Positions 44,531 to 53,542 of a stretch of DNA of 64,000 nucleotides are shown here, in pieces. The stretch's first letter is position 1. Each line of letters begins with the position of its first letter. This stretch comes from Neptuniibacter victor (lineage in GTDB: Bacteria > Pseudomonadota > Gammaproteobacteria > Pseudomonadales > Balneatricaceae): assembly GCA_027943745.1 (NCBI GenBank), contig AP025763.1, positions 1,054,001-1,118,000 of the forward strand, written 5' to 3'. The notes beneath the pieces were generated by a model. The model saw nothing but the letters and a program-made list of their open reading frames with translations. It was not told where the DNA came from and did no database searches. The position numbers and the translations under genes were made by a program.

Positions 44531-45151
44531 ATGCATATTGTTGATGGAGCATTGGCTGTACCTGTTTTGGCGGTTGGCGCTGCGCTGACCGTTGCAGGTG
44601 TTGCTTTGGGGCTTAAGAGAATGGATTACGATCATCTGCCGCAAGTAGGTGTTCTATCAGCAGCCTTTTTCATCGCGTCTTATATTCATTTGCCGATCGG
44701 TTTTTCTAGCGTCCACCTGATCTTAAATGGATTGATCGGTCTAGCCTTGGGTTGGGCCGCTTTTCCTGCGTTGTTGGTGGCGCTTTTCCTGCAAGCGGTT
44801 TTCTTTGGCTTTGGGGGATTTCTGGTGCTGGGGGTGAATGCCGTCAATATCGCGTTACCTGCGGTGATGGTTTATTACCTTTGTGGTCATGGGATTAGTG
44901 CTTCATCACCCCGTGTGGCTGCTATCTGGGGAGCGATTGGCGGGGCGGGATCTATTGTTTTGACGACCATTATGGTCGCTTTCTCATTGATGCTCTCAGG
45001 TGAGGCTTTTCTATTAGCGGCTAAAGCAACCTTTGTGGCGCATATACCTGTGATGATTGTTGAAGGTGGTGTGACGGCCGCAGCGGTGTTGTTGCTTAGA
45101 AAAGTGAAACCTGAATTTCTGCATATTAAGGATGAGACGGATTATGCATAA
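44531..45151 (+). CDS. cbiM: cobalt ECF transporter S-component
   Basis: A 206-residue membrane protein starting MHIVDGALAVPVLAVG. The Met1-His2 start is the metal-binding N-terminus of CbiM/NikM. Further blocks are FSSVHLILNGLIGLALGW and GGFLVLGVNAVNIALP. It recognises Co2+ (or Ni2+) for import with CbiQ and CbiO encoded downstream. Here the B12 riboswitch and cob genes argue for cobalt. A GGAG ribosome-binding site precedes it. Confidence 0.93.
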   Translation: MHIVDGALAVPVLAVGAALTVAGVALGLKRMDYDHLPQVGVLSAAFFIASYIHLPIGFSSVHLILNGLIGLALGWAAFPALLVALFLQAVFFGFGGFLVLGVNAVNIALPAVMVYYLCGHGISASSPRVAAIWGAIGGAGSIVLTTIMVAFSLMLSGEAFLLAAKATFVAHIPVMIVEGGVTAAAVLLLRKVKPEFLHIKDETDYA

Positions 45152-45764
45152 AGGCTTATGGCTAAAGGGTTGGCTGATCACGGCCCTGCTCAGTTTTAGT
45201 GTACCTTCCGCTTTGGCTCATAATGTAGTGGGCGGTGTTTATGCTATTGGTAACCAGATAGAGGGCGAAGTTGGATTCTCTAATGGTGATATGGCAGCAG
45301 AGGGTACCCAAATTACCGTCACCGATAGGCAAGGTAATACCTTAGGTCTTGTCGCAACGGACAGTGAAGGCTTGTTTGTCTTTACTGCTGCTCAGCGGAT
45401 CGATCACCAGTTTTTTGCTAATTTAAGTTCGGGTCACGTGCTTGAGATGGTGCTCCCTGCCGACGAGCTTCCTGATGATCTGCCGGGAGGGGATGCATTG
45501 CCGAGCGAGGCTAAACGGGCAATATCAACACCGTTAGCGTATTCAGGTGATCAGATTGCGCTGCAGCAGATGATCGAGAAAGCGGTAGCAAAGCAAGTAA
45601 AGCCCCTTCGTAAAGAGATTGCCGAGTATAAAGAGAAAGCCTCATTGCAAGATATCATAGGCGGTATCGGTTATATCTTTGGGCTTTGCGGTATCGGCAT
45701 TTGGTGGCGTCAGCGGCAATTAGAAAAGCAGCAGAGCTCTATAGCAAAACAAGGTCAGGGTTAG
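45144..45764 (+). CDS. CbiL-like auxiliary protein of cobalt transport
   Basis: A 206-residue protein with a signal peptide (cut after ALA, again exposing His as the first mature residue: HNVVGGVYAIG), a single beta domain (GEVGFSNGDMAAEGTQITVTD), a coiled-coil-like KAVAKQVKPLRKEIAEYKEK, and one C-terminal transmembrane helix (IIGGIGYIFGLCGIGIWWRQRQ). This is the pattern of the CbiL/CbiN-type accessory proteins between cbiM and cbiQ. It is not the methyltransferase that shares the name CbiL. The start overlaps cbiM; ATG 45132 is the alternative. Confidence 0.75.
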   Translation: MHKGLWLKGWLITALLSFSVPSALAHNVVGGVYAIGNQIEGEVGFSNGDMAAEGTQITVTDRQGNTLGLVATDSEGLFVFTAAQRIDHQFFANLSSGHVLEMVLPADELPDDLPGGDALPSEAKRAISTPLAYSGDQIALQQMIEKAVAKQVKPLRKEIAEYKEKASLQDIIGGIGYIFGLCGIGIWWRQRQLEKQQSSIAKQGQG

Positions 45765-45768
45765 GCAG

Positions 45769-46551
45769 ATGCCTCAGTTTTTAGAGCACAGCGGCACGTC
45801 ATGGAAAGGGCAAAAGGTTAAGCATGACCGATCGTTGATCGATAAGCTTGATCCACGTCTGCGTGTGGTATTGGTCACGGCATTTGCATTTGTGACGGTG
45901 CTTTCTGAAAACTTTTGGGTATTGAGTATCGCTGCGTTAACGGGCTTAGTGCTGGCATTGCTAGCGCAGTTGAATGTTAAGCGTACCCTGCGGCGGGTGA
46001 TAGCGATGGATATGTTTATGATCTTTTTGATCATATTGCTGCCATTCACAACACCGGGAGAAGCCCTGTTTACGGTGGCGGGTTTGTCGGCCAGTAAAGC
46101 GGGTTTTCTGCATGCGTTAATGATTCTATTGAAGGCGCATGCGGTCGTATTATCTCTGTTAGCTTTGGTGGGGACATTAAGTGCAACGACGTTGGGCCAT
46201 GCGATGGCTCATCTTCGAGTTCCTGATAAATTGGTTCATCTACTGCTGTTTACGGTTCGTTATCTTGATGTGATCGGGCAGGAATATAAACGGATGCGCC
46301 GTGCGATGCAGGCTCGGGCGTTTGTATTGAGAACCGATATGCATACGTGGCGCTCAATTGGTTATCTAATCGGCATGCTGTTAGTGCACTCTTTGGAGCG
46401 TTCCGAACGTATTATGGATGCGATGAAGTGTCGCGGTTACAAAGGTCAGTTTTATCTGTTTGATGAGATGGCCTTAGGTGCTCATGATTATCGTTTCATG
46501 GCGTTGTTCATCCCTTTTCTTTGCGTGCTGGTAGGGCTTAACTTTTTATGA
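45769..46551 (+). CDS. cbiQ: ECF transporter T-component
   Basis: A 260-residue membrane protein with several hydrophobic helices and a coupling-helix pattern LLLFTVRYLDVIGQEYKRMRRAMQARAF and LERSERIMDAMKCRGYKG, matching the two ARG-type motifs that contact the ATPase. Family start block: HDRSLIDKLDPRLRVVLVTAFAF. It couples CbiO ATP hydrolysis to CbiM. It overlaps cbiO by 4 bp. Confidence 0.92.
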   Translation: MPQFLEHSGTSWKGQKVKHDRSLIDKLDPRLRVVLVTAFAFVTVLSENFWVLSIAALTGLVLALLAQLNVKRTLRRVIAMDMFMIFLIILLPFTTPGEALFTVAGLSASKAGFLHALMILLKAHAVVLSLLALVGTLSATTLGHAMAHLRVPDKLVHLLLFTVRYLDVIGQEYKRMRRAMQARAFVLRTDMHTWRSIGYLIGMLLVHSLERSERIMDAMKCRGYKGQFYLFDEMALGAHDYRFMALFIPFLCVLVGLNFL

Positions 46552-47300
46552 TGGATACTTTGTTAAAAGTCAGGGGTTTGAGCTATCGCTATCCTCGCCG
46601 TGGCTTAGTGCTCGACAATGTTGATTTTCATCTTAATAGCGGTGAAAGGGTCGCGTTAACTGGTGCTAACGGTGCGGGAAAAACAACCCTGCTTCATCTT
46701 CTTGTTGGCCTTAAAAAAGCGAAGTCGGGCGAGATTTATGCTTTCGGTGAAGTGCGTAAGGATGAAAAGTCTTTTGTTGATGTACGGGCCAGAGCTGGCT
46801 TTCTCTTTCAAGACCCTGATGACCAACTGTTTTGCCCGACGGTGATTGAAGATGTGGCATTTGGGCCACTAAATCTGGGAAAAAGCCGGGCTGAAGCACT
46901 TCAAATTGCCTCTGATACGTTAGCCTCTTTAGGAATGGCCGGCTTTGAAGAGCGGATTACTCATCAGCTTTCAGGCGGTGAGAAACGGATGATTACGTTA
47001 GCGGCCGTGCTGGCGATGGAGCCCGAGGTGCTATTACTGGATGAGCCGAGTAATGCCTTAGATACTAAGGCGCGCCAACACTTGATCGATACGTTGAAAA
47101 CATTGCCGCAGGCGATGATTATTATCTCTCACGATGCGGATTTCTTGGATCAATTGGCGACGCGAGAGGTTCGTTTGGAAGAGGCTAAGCTTATTGCGGC
47201 TGGTGGGCCAGATAAAGACGCTGTGCCGACGATTGAAATAGTGCCTGAGGTTGTTAGCAAAAGAGCCGCTGAACGAATACCAGAGAATGAACGCGCATGA
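46548..47300 (+). CDS. cbiO: ECF transporter ATP-binding protein
   Basis: A 250-residue ABC ATPase with Walker A GANGAGKTT (39-47), Q-loop FLFQDPDDQLF, signature LSGGEKRM, Walker B LLLDEPSNALD and switch His in IISHDADFL. All motifs are intact. The FQDPDDQLF form is typical of energy-coupling-factor ATPases. It overlaps both neighbours by 4 bp. Confidence 0.93.
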   Translation: MMDTLLKVRGLSYRYPRRGLVLDNVDFHLNSGERVALTGANGAGKTTLLHLLVGLKKAKSGEIYAFGEVRKDEKSFVDVRARAGFLFQDPDDQLFCPTVIEDVAFGPLNLGKSRAEALQIASDTLASLGMAGFEERITHQLSGGEKRMITLAAVLAMEPEVLLLDEPSNALDTKARQHLIDTLKTLPQAMIIISHDADFLDQLATREVRLEEAKLIAAGGPDKDAVPTIEIVPEVVSKRAAERIPENERA

Positions 47301-48682
47301 TCGCTATTCTTAAACCTTTATCTATTCCTGATTTTCGCTGGTTGTTTTTGGGTCAGTTAGTATCGTTAGTGGGTACTGGTTTGGCGACAGTGGCGTTGGC
47401 TTTACTCGCATTTGATTTGAACCCCAGTGATGCTGGGCTAGTACTTGGTTTTACGCTTGCGATTAAAATGGTCGCTTATCTAATTGTTGCACCGGTTGTG
47501 GGGGGCTATGCACACCGCTTACCACGAAAAACCTGGTTGGCTGGGCTTAATATAGGCCGGGCCTTGATGGTAGGCGTGTTGCCTTTTTGCCAGGAAGTGT
47601 GGCAGTTGTTTACGGTGATTTTCTTTTTGAATGCTCTGGCTGCGGGTTATACCCCTGTTTATCAGGCGTTACTGCCAGATATCTTGCCGGAGGAAAAAAC
47701 GTATACACAAGCACTATCGCTATCACGACTCGCAATGGAGATGGAAAGTTTATTAAGCCCGGCACTTGCTGCGTTTTTATTGCTTTTTGTCTCTTATGAT
47801 CTGCTGTTTCAAGTGAACAGTGCAGGCTTTGTATTAGCAGCATGTTTTCTTCTGTGTGTGACGATGCCCATCAGTAGAGGAAGTGACCGTATAGGCGGTG
47901 CTTGGCACCATGTTAGTTTTGGTATTAGAAGTTATCTACGTACACCACGGTTACGTGGGGTATTGCTGTTGAATCTGGCGTTATCTGCAGCTGGTGCTAT
48001 GGTCATTGTGAATTCCGTCGTTTATGTCCGTGCGGTATTAGGTTTAGCTGAAGAACTTGTGCCTTTATTAATGTTAGCCGCGGGCATTGGCTCTATGGTT
48101 GCAGCGTTTGCTTTGCCCTCATTATTGGAACGATTTAATGATCGTCCGGTTATGTTAAGTGGCGGTGTGATCCTTATTCTGAGTTTATTGGCGGGTTTAT
48201 TCGACCCAACTTATCAGGGCTTATTTCCACTGTGGTTCTTTATCGGTGCAGGTAGCACGATGATTTTGATCCCGACAGGGAGGGTTGTACGTAACTCCTG
48301 TCAGGAGAGTGATCGTAATGACTATTTCTCCGCAAATTTTGCATTGACCCATGGCATGTGGCTGGTGGGGTATCTGTTAGCGGGTAGTTTGGGTGGTTCA
48401 TTAGGCATGACATTAACCTTCTTGGCGCTTGCAGCGTTGGCTATCGTCGCAACAGGGTTAGCTGCTTTCGTCTGGAAACCGCAAGATACGCATGAACTGT
48501 GGCATGAACATCCTGAAATGGAACATCTACATCCGCATTACCATGATGAACACCATCAACATGAACACCAGGGATGGGAGGGGCCTGAACCACATGTTCA
48601 CCCTCATTATCATGAGAAGCAGAAGCATCGGCACAGATTTGTTATTGATGAGCACCATTGTCATTGGCCTAAACAGCAGTGA
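47297..48682 (+). CDS. MFS transporter with histidine-rich tail
   Basis: A 461-residue major-facilitator protein with 12 helices (FRWLFLGQLVSLVGTGLATVALALLAFDL at the start). The last 65 residues are extremely rich in His (about 20), for example HPHYHDEHHQHEH and HPHYHEKQKHRH. His tails of this kind occur on NreB-type nickel/cobalt exporters. In this operon, between cobalt import and cobalt insertion, it may export surplus Co2+ or buffer it at the membrane. Substrate is inference. It overlaps cbiO by 4 bp. Confidence 0.85.
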   Translation: MIAILKPLSIPDFRWLFLGQLVSLVGTGLATVALALLAFDLNPSDAGLVLGFTLAIKMVAYLIVAPVVGGYAHRLPRKTWLAGLNIGRALMVGVLPFCQEVWQLFTVIFFLNALAAGYTPVYQALLPDILPEEKTYTQALSLSRLAMEMESLLSPALAAFLLLFVSYDLLFQVNSAGFVLAACFLLCVTMPISRGSDRIGGAWHHVSFGIRSYLRTPRLRGVLLLNLALSAAGAMVIVNSVVYVRAVLGLAEELVPLLMLAAGIGSMVAAFALPSLLERFNDRPVMLSGGVILILSLLAGLFDPTYQGLFPLWFFIGAGSTMILIPTGRVVRNSCQESDRNDYFSANFALTHGMWLVGYLLAGSLGGSLGMTLTFLALAALAIVATGLAAFVWKPQDTHELWHEHPEMEHLHPHYHDEHHQHEHQGWEGPEPHVHPHYHEKQKHRHRFVIDEHHCHWPKQQ

Positions 48683-48691
48683 GGCAGAAAG

Positions 48692-50425
48692 ATGAGTAAA
48701 GTACATTTTCCATTTAGCGCTGTGTGCGGTCAGGAGCATTTTAAACTAGCGCTCATTTTGGCAGCGATAAACCCTGCGATTGGCGGTGTTGTTATTAGTG
48801 GCCCACGCGGTAGTGCGAAATCAACTCTGGCTCGGGGGCTTGCAGACCTACTACCCGCCCACGATTCTGTTGCTGATAGTGGCTCACTCCCCGCTGAATT
48901 TGTGACGCTGCCTTTAGGGGCGAGTGAAGAGATGTTGCTGGGTAGCTTAGATTTAGAGCAGGTATTGAATGAGAAAAAGGTTCGCTTTAGCCCAGGGTTA
49001 TTAAGTAAAGCTGATGGCGGTGTGCTTTATGTGGATGAGGTTAATCTGCTGCCTGATAACTTAGTAGATCTATTACTGGATGTTGCTGCCTCAGGAGAGA
49101 ATCGTGTTGAACGTGATGGTATTAGCCATAGCCATCGCTCTGAATTCTTATTAGTAGGCACGATGAATCCCGATGAGGGGGAGTTGCGCCCGCAGCTGCA
49201 TGATCGTTTTGGTTTGTCGGTTGAGCTAAGCAATCAATATAAGCCACGGGAGCGAGTGGAGATCGTTAAACGCCGAGAGATGTTTGATCAAGATAGACTG
49301 GTATTTTGTCAGCGCTATGCGGCTGAACAACAGGCTTTAGTGACACGAATACAGCAGGCTCGTTCGCTATTATCAGGGATGACCTGTGACGATGAACTAC
49401 GCTTGGTAATCGCAGAACGTTGCAGTGAAGCTCAAGTTGATGGTTTGCGTGGAGATATCGTTTGGTACCGCGCTGCATGTGCGCATGCCGCGTTAAATCA
49501 GCGTAGCTATCTGTCAATTGAAGATATTGATGCGGTTGAAGAGTTAGTTTTGGCACATCGACGTAAGGCTGTTTCGCCCGATCGACAGAATCATGATCAA
49601 CAGCCGCCATCAACACCTGAGCAAAATCACGGTTTTCAGCGTCCTGATGATAGTCAGCGTAAGGCAAAGCTAAAGCAAGAACGGCAAGGACAAGATAGCG
49701 AAAGCAATGAAAGCTTGTCTGAAGGCGAATGGGGTTCAATGCAGCCTCAGCAACAGAAAACCCTTGAAACTATTGAACTCGATTTAGCGAAAAACAACCA
49801 AGAGCATTTATTTTCTTCATCAGTTAAAACAGGTTCAGTTGTCGCACCTGAGTTGAGTAAGCGTCCAGACTGGTTTGCTACTTTGCTCGCTAGTTTACCC
49901 AGTTGGCCGCCAAAACAGCTTAAGTTTAAAAGCAGAAGGCAATCTGAAGATCTACTGCATCTGGTTTTATTGGATACTTCGGCCTCTACACTGCAGGCGG
50001 AAGGGTTTGCTCATGCCAAAGGGGCGTTATTGCAGATCACTAATCAGGCTTATTTAGCACGGGAACAGTTAGCCCTGTTTGGTTTTGGCAATAATAAGGT
50101 TGATACCTTACTGCCCAAATTGAGAGCCCCTAAAGAACTAGGGGAGTGGTTGGATAATTTACCTGCGGGCGGCGGTACGCCTATGCGAGAGGTGTTTATT
50201 CAAGCCAAAATATACTTAGACAAACTACAGCGTCAAAATCCGCAGCTGAATATTCGTAGCTATGTATTAACCGATGGCCGTAGTAGTAGTTCACTTGAAG
50301 GTATTCAGCTGCCCGGTGAACTGGTTTGGATTGACACAGAACTGAGCACCGTAAAGCGTGGCAAAGGCCTACGTTTTGCCGAAGAATTAAACGCAACATA
50401 CTTATCTTTAGCAGGAGCATGTTAA
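48692..50425 (+). CDS. ChlI/ChlD-type chelatase subunit (AAA+ plus VWA)
   Basis: A 577-residue fusion. The N-terminus is a BchI-like AAA+ domain: Walker A GPRGSAKST (37-45), GSLDLEQVLNEKKVRFSPGLLSKADGGVLYVDEVNLLPD and MNPDEGELRPQLHDRFGL. A low-complexity Gln/acidic linker (about 295-375) follows. The C-terminal VWA domain has the MIDAS motif DTSAS (428-432) and AGGGTPMREV. With CobN encoded 10 kb downstream it would form the ATP-dependent chelatase, replacing the CobS/CobT pair. It belongs to the ChlID-like group used with CobN in many bacteria. Confidence 0.9.
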   Translation: MSKVHFPFSAVCGQEHFKLALILAAINPAIGGVVISGPRGSAKSTLARGLADLLPAHDSVADSGSLPAEFVTLPLGASEEMLLGSLDLEQVLNEKKVRFSPGLLSKADGGVLYVDEVNLLPDNLVDLLLDVAASGENRVERDGISHSHRSEFLLVGTMNPDEGELRPQLHDRFGLSVELSNQYKPRERVEIVKRREMFDQDRLVFCQRYAAEQQALVTRIQQARSLLSGMTCDDELRLVIAERCSEAQVDGLRGDIVWYRAACAHAALNQRSYLSIEDIDAVEELVLAHRRKAVSPDRQNHDQQPPSTPEQNHGFQRPDDSQRKAKLKQERQGQDSESNESLSEGEWGSMQPQQQKTLETIELDLAKNNQEHLFSSSVKTGSVVAPELSKRPDWFATLLASLPSWPPKQLKFKSRRQSEDLLHLVLLDTSASTLQAEGFAHAKGALLQITNQAYLAREQLALFGFGNNKVDTLLPKLRAPKELGEWLDNLPAGGGTPMREVFIQAKIYLDKLQRQNPQLNIRSYVLTDGRSSSSLEGIQLPGELVWIDTELSTVKRGKGLRFAEELNATYLSLAGAC

Positions 50426-51012
50426 TGAAAACGCATCAGGAACGTATGGCGAAAAAGAAAGAGGTTATCGATAAGCGCATCGCCAGTGCGACCGAGGAAC
50501 GCGGCGTGCTTATTCTTCTTAAGGGTAATGGTAAAGGTAAGAGTAGCTCTGCGTTTGGTACGATGGCGCGTTGTGTTGGACATGGGAAAAAAGCGGCGGT
50601 AATTCAGTTTGTTAAAGGTCGGACTGAAACTGGTGAGTTTAAGCTGTTTCGTGATCATGCGTTGATTGATTGGCATGTGATGGGTCACGGTTTTACGTGG
50701 GAAACTCAAGATAAAGAGCAAGATATTGCAGCGGCAGAAAAAGCCTGGTCGATTGCAGAAAAACTGTTGCAAGACGATAGCTATGAGATGCTGGTATTTG
50801 ATGAGATGAGCTACATGTTCAAATATAAATATCTCGAGCTAGCCCCGGTTATTGAAGCGTTAAGTAACCGCCCTAAAAATCAAAATGTGATGATCACTGG
50901 CCGTGTAATGCCGGATGATCTGGAAGAGATCGCCGATACGATTAGTAGCATACGCGATGAACGTCATGCTTTTCGTCTAGGCGTAAAAGCCCAAGCAGGA
51001 ATAGAGTATTAA
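50425..51012 (+). CDS. cobO: corrinoid adenosyltransferase
   Basis: A 195-residue CobA/CobO/BtuR-family enzyme with P-loop GNGKGKSSSAFG, QFVKGRTETGEF, MLVFDEMSYMFKYKYL and NVMITGRVMPDDLEEIAD. It attaches adenosine to the cobalt of cob(I)yrinic acid diamide or cobalamin. ATG 50425 overlaps the upstream stop (TAATG) and has AGGAG 7 nt before; an ATG six bases earlier lacks spacing. The presence of Tyr in place of an Asp in MSYMF is a small variation from the common DEM(N/T)..L form. Confidence 0.93.
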   Translation: MKTHQERMAKKKEVIDKRIASATEERGVLILLKGNGKGKSSSAFGTMARCVGHGKKAAVIQFVKGRTETGEFKLFRDHALIDWHVMGHGFTWETQDKEQDIAAAEKAWSIAEKLLQDDSYEMLVFDEMSYMFKYKYLELAPVIEALSNRPKNQNVMITGRVMPDDLEEIADTISSIRDERHAFRLGVKAQAGIEY

Positions 51013-52352
51013 TGACAATGCTTAAATCAGTTTCTTGTCCTGCGCTGTTTCTTTCAGCACCAAGTTCTGGTGAAGGAAAGACAACGATTACCGCGGCGCT
51101 AGCACGTTATTTTAAGGAGCAGGGTAAAGTCGTTCGGGTTTTCAAAACGGGGCCTGATTACCTTGATCCGCAGATCTTGGCGCAAGCATCGGGTCAAGAT
51201 GTTGAGCAATTAGATCTGTGGATGGCAGGAGAGAACTATTGTCAGCAAAAGCTATTTGAGGCAGCGAAAGAGGCTGATCTTATTTTAGTGGAAGGTGCGA
51301 TGGGGATGTTTGATGGTGATCCTTCAAGTGCTGATCTCGCTGCTCGATTTAATATCCCGATTGCCATCGTCATGAATGTTAAAGGGATGGCGCAGACAGC
51401 GGCAGCCTTGGCAACGGGAATGGCTAACTACCGTAATGATCTGTCTGTAGCAGGTTTAATTGCGAATAATTGTGGTACGGAAAGGCATGCAGAGTTGATT
51501 AGAGAGGCTTTGCCTGAGAGCTTGCCGCTATTAGCTACTTTAGCGCGTGATCCTGACGTTTCTCTACCCGAGCGGCATCTTGGTTTAGTGCAGGCAGAAG
51601 AGGTGCGTGAGGAACTTGAACATCGATTTAGCTTAGGAGCGCAGTGGATTAAAGGACCGCTTAAAGAGCAAAATTTGATTACTGATCTACCCGCGTCGGT
51701 TGAGTTTTTTAGTGCAGAATTACCGAAAGTTGATCCACTGCTTAAAGGTAAGCGTATAGCGATCGCTAAAGATGCGGCGTTTAGTTTTATATACGATGCG
51801 AATTTGCGTTTGCTCGAACAGATGGGGGCGACATTAAGTTTTTTCTCGCCATTATCGGATTCCGTATTACCCGAAGTCGATGCTTTGTGGCTACCGGGTG
51901 GTTATCCAGAGTTGCACGCAAAAGCGTTATCCGACAATTACGCTATTCAACAACAAATTAAAGCTTTTGCTGATACAGGTAAGCCCGTTTTGGCCGAGTG
52001 CGGCGGTTTTTTGTACTGCCTGCAAGATCTGACCGACCTAGACGATGCAACTTACCCGATGTGTGGGGTTTTAGCTGGGCACGGTGCGATGCGTGGCAAA
52101 CGCGGATGCCAAGGTATGCAAACGGCAATGCTGCCAGAGGGGGCGTTGCAGGGGCATGCGCATCATCGTTCGCGCAGTCATGCTACGCCAGAGCCAATTG
52201 CACATGGAAAACGTCAACGGCATCCGGCACCGGGAGAGGCGATCTATCGTGAGAAGGGATTAACGGCGAGTTATCTACACCTGTTTTTTGCCTCCAACCC
52301 TGAAGCGATAGCCGCAATTTTTAGCGGTCAATTTGAAATCTCTTTGAGTTAA
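51012..52352 (+). CDS. cobB: cobyrinate a,c-diamide synthase
   Basis: A 446-residue amidotransferase: N-terminal dethiobiotin-synthetase-like domain (SAPSSGEGKTTITAALARYF, FKTGPDYLDP, VEGAMGMFDG) and C-terminal class I glutaminase (LWLPGGYPELHAKAL, VLAECGGFLYC with the catalytic Cys, and YLHLFFASNP). It amidates carboxylates a and c of (hydrogeno)byrinate or cobyrinate using glutamine and ATP. It is the CobB/CbiA enzyme, not the deacylase called CobB. The stop of cobO overlaps its ATG. Confidence 0.94.
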   Translation: MTMLKSVSCPALFLSAPSSGEGKTTITAALARYFKEQGKVVRVFKTGPDYLDPQILAQASGQDVEQLDLWMAGENYCQQKLFEAAKEADLILVEGAMGMFDGDPSSADLAARFNIPIAIVMNVKGMAQTAAALATGMANYRNDLSVAGLIANNCGTERHAELIREALPESLPLLATLARDPDVSLPERHLGLVQAEEVREELEHRFSLGAQWIKGPLKEQNLITDLPASVEFFSAELPKVDPLLKGKRIAIAKDAAFSFIYDANLRLLEQMGATLSFFSPLSDSVLPEVDALWLPGGYPELHAKALSDNYAIQQQIKAFADTGKPVLAECGGFLYCLQDLTDLDDATYPMCGVLAGHGAMRGKRGCQGMQTAMLPEGALQGHAHHRSRSHATPEPIAHGKRQRHPAPGEAIYREKGLTASYLHLFFASNPEAIAAIFSGQFEISLS

Positions 52353-52360
52353 GTATTGAT

Positions 52361-53542
52361 ATGTGGCCTGAGAGTAGCGAACAGAAACAGGAACTACGCA
52401 GCGGTTTAACCACCGGTTGCTGCGCGACTGCCTGTTGTGTTGCTGCGGCTCAAGCGTTACTTGCCAATAAGCAGCCGGAAAATGTAGAAGTATTACTGCC
52501 GCGAGGGCAGTTGGTAGAGCTGAAGATAGAAAGTTATCTGATGCTTATTTCTGATCAAACTGAAAAAGTACCGCAAGGTATGCGTACTGCAACAATTAAA
52601 GATGCGGGTGATGATCCCGATGTGACCCATGGGGCGACTGTTTTTGTAGAGTTACGTTTAGTGGATGAACCCGGTGTGATTTTTAAACCCGCAGAGGGCG
52701 TAGGCACGGTAACGCGTGAAGGCTTAGTGCTTGAGGTGGGTGAAGCGGCGATAAATCCTGTGCCAAGAAAAATGATGAGCGAGCATCTCCTCAATGCCGC
52801 AAACGTGTATGGCTATTTAGGTGGCTTTGAAGTTTCGGTTGGGGTGGAAAAAGGTGAACAGATTGCGCTTAAAACAATGAATCCGCGTTTGGGTATTCTC
52901 GGGGGATTATCGATTTTAGGTACGACGGGTATTGTTCGCCCTTACTCATGTGCTGCTTATATAGCCTCAATTCGTCAGGGTGTCGATGTGGCTCGCTCGA
53001 ACGGTATTTCGCATATTGCAGCAACAACCGGCAGTACCAGTGAGGCGGCGATCCAAGCTCATTACCAGTTAAATGAGATGGCGTTGATTGAGATGGGCGA
53101 TTTCATTGGGGCATTGCTGAAACATCTGAAGAAAGCACCGGTAGGTAAACTGAGCATCTGTGGTGGTTTTGGCAAGGTGAGTAAGTTGGCGAATGGTCAT
53201 ATGGATCTTAATAGCCGCTCATCCAGTATCGATTTTAAGCATCTTTCTGAGATGGCCATCACCCAAGGCGCGGATAAAGCGTTGGTGGATAAAATCTTAC
53301 ATGCGAATACCAGCATGGAAGTTTTAAAATTATGCACGGAGCAACAGTTAGACCTAGCGAAAGAGGTTTGTTCACGGGCGTTACGTGAAGCGCAAAATAT
53401 GCTGAAAGTTGCTCAGCCAGACATAGAGATTGAGGTGTGGGCGACCGATCGTAAAGGGCAATTTGTTGGGCATGCTAAGTCGGAGAGTTCTTCGAAAGAG
53501 AGTTCTTCGAGAGAGAACTCATCGAGAGGAAGCTCATCATGA
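52361..53542 (+). CDS. cbiD: cobalt-precorrin-5B C1-methyltransferase
   Basis: A 393-residue CbiD: LRSGLTTGCCATACCVAAAQALL (N-terminal signature), TIKDAGDDPDVTHGATVFVEL, and LGILGGLSILGTTGIVRPYS. CbiD methylates C1 in the anaerobic route. The last 20 residues form a Ser-rich tail made by four 15-bp repeats, probably a recent expansion outside the enzyme domain. It overlaps cobK by 4 bp. In the classic aerobic pathway C1 methylation is done by CobF, so CbiD marks the anaerobic-type branch. Confidence 0.94.
   Translation: MWPESSEQKQELRSGLTTGCCATACCVAAAQALLANKQPENVEVLLPRGQLVELKIESYLMLISDQTEKVPQGMRTATIKDAGDDPDVTHGATVFVELRLVDEPGVIFKPAEGVGTVTREGLVLEVGEAAINPVPRKMMSEHLLNAANVYGYLGGFEVSVGVEKGEQIALKTMNPRLGILGGLSILGTTGIVRPYSCAAYIASIRQGVDVARSNGISHIAATTGSTSEAAIQAHYQLNEMALIEMGDFIGALLKHLKKAPVGKLSICGGFGKVSKLANGHMDLNSRSSSIDFKHLSEMAITQGADKALVDKILHANTSMEVLKLCTEQQLDLAKEVCSRALREAQNMLKVAQPDIEIEVWATDRKGQFVGHAKSESSSKESSSRENSSRGSSS
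53483..53542 (+). repeat. 15-bp coding minisatellite at the cbiD 3' end
   Basis: Four units of the pattern gagagttcttcgaaa, encoding ESSSK, ESSSR, ENSSR and GSSS-stop. The last unit includes the cobK start codon region. Confidence 0.8.
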
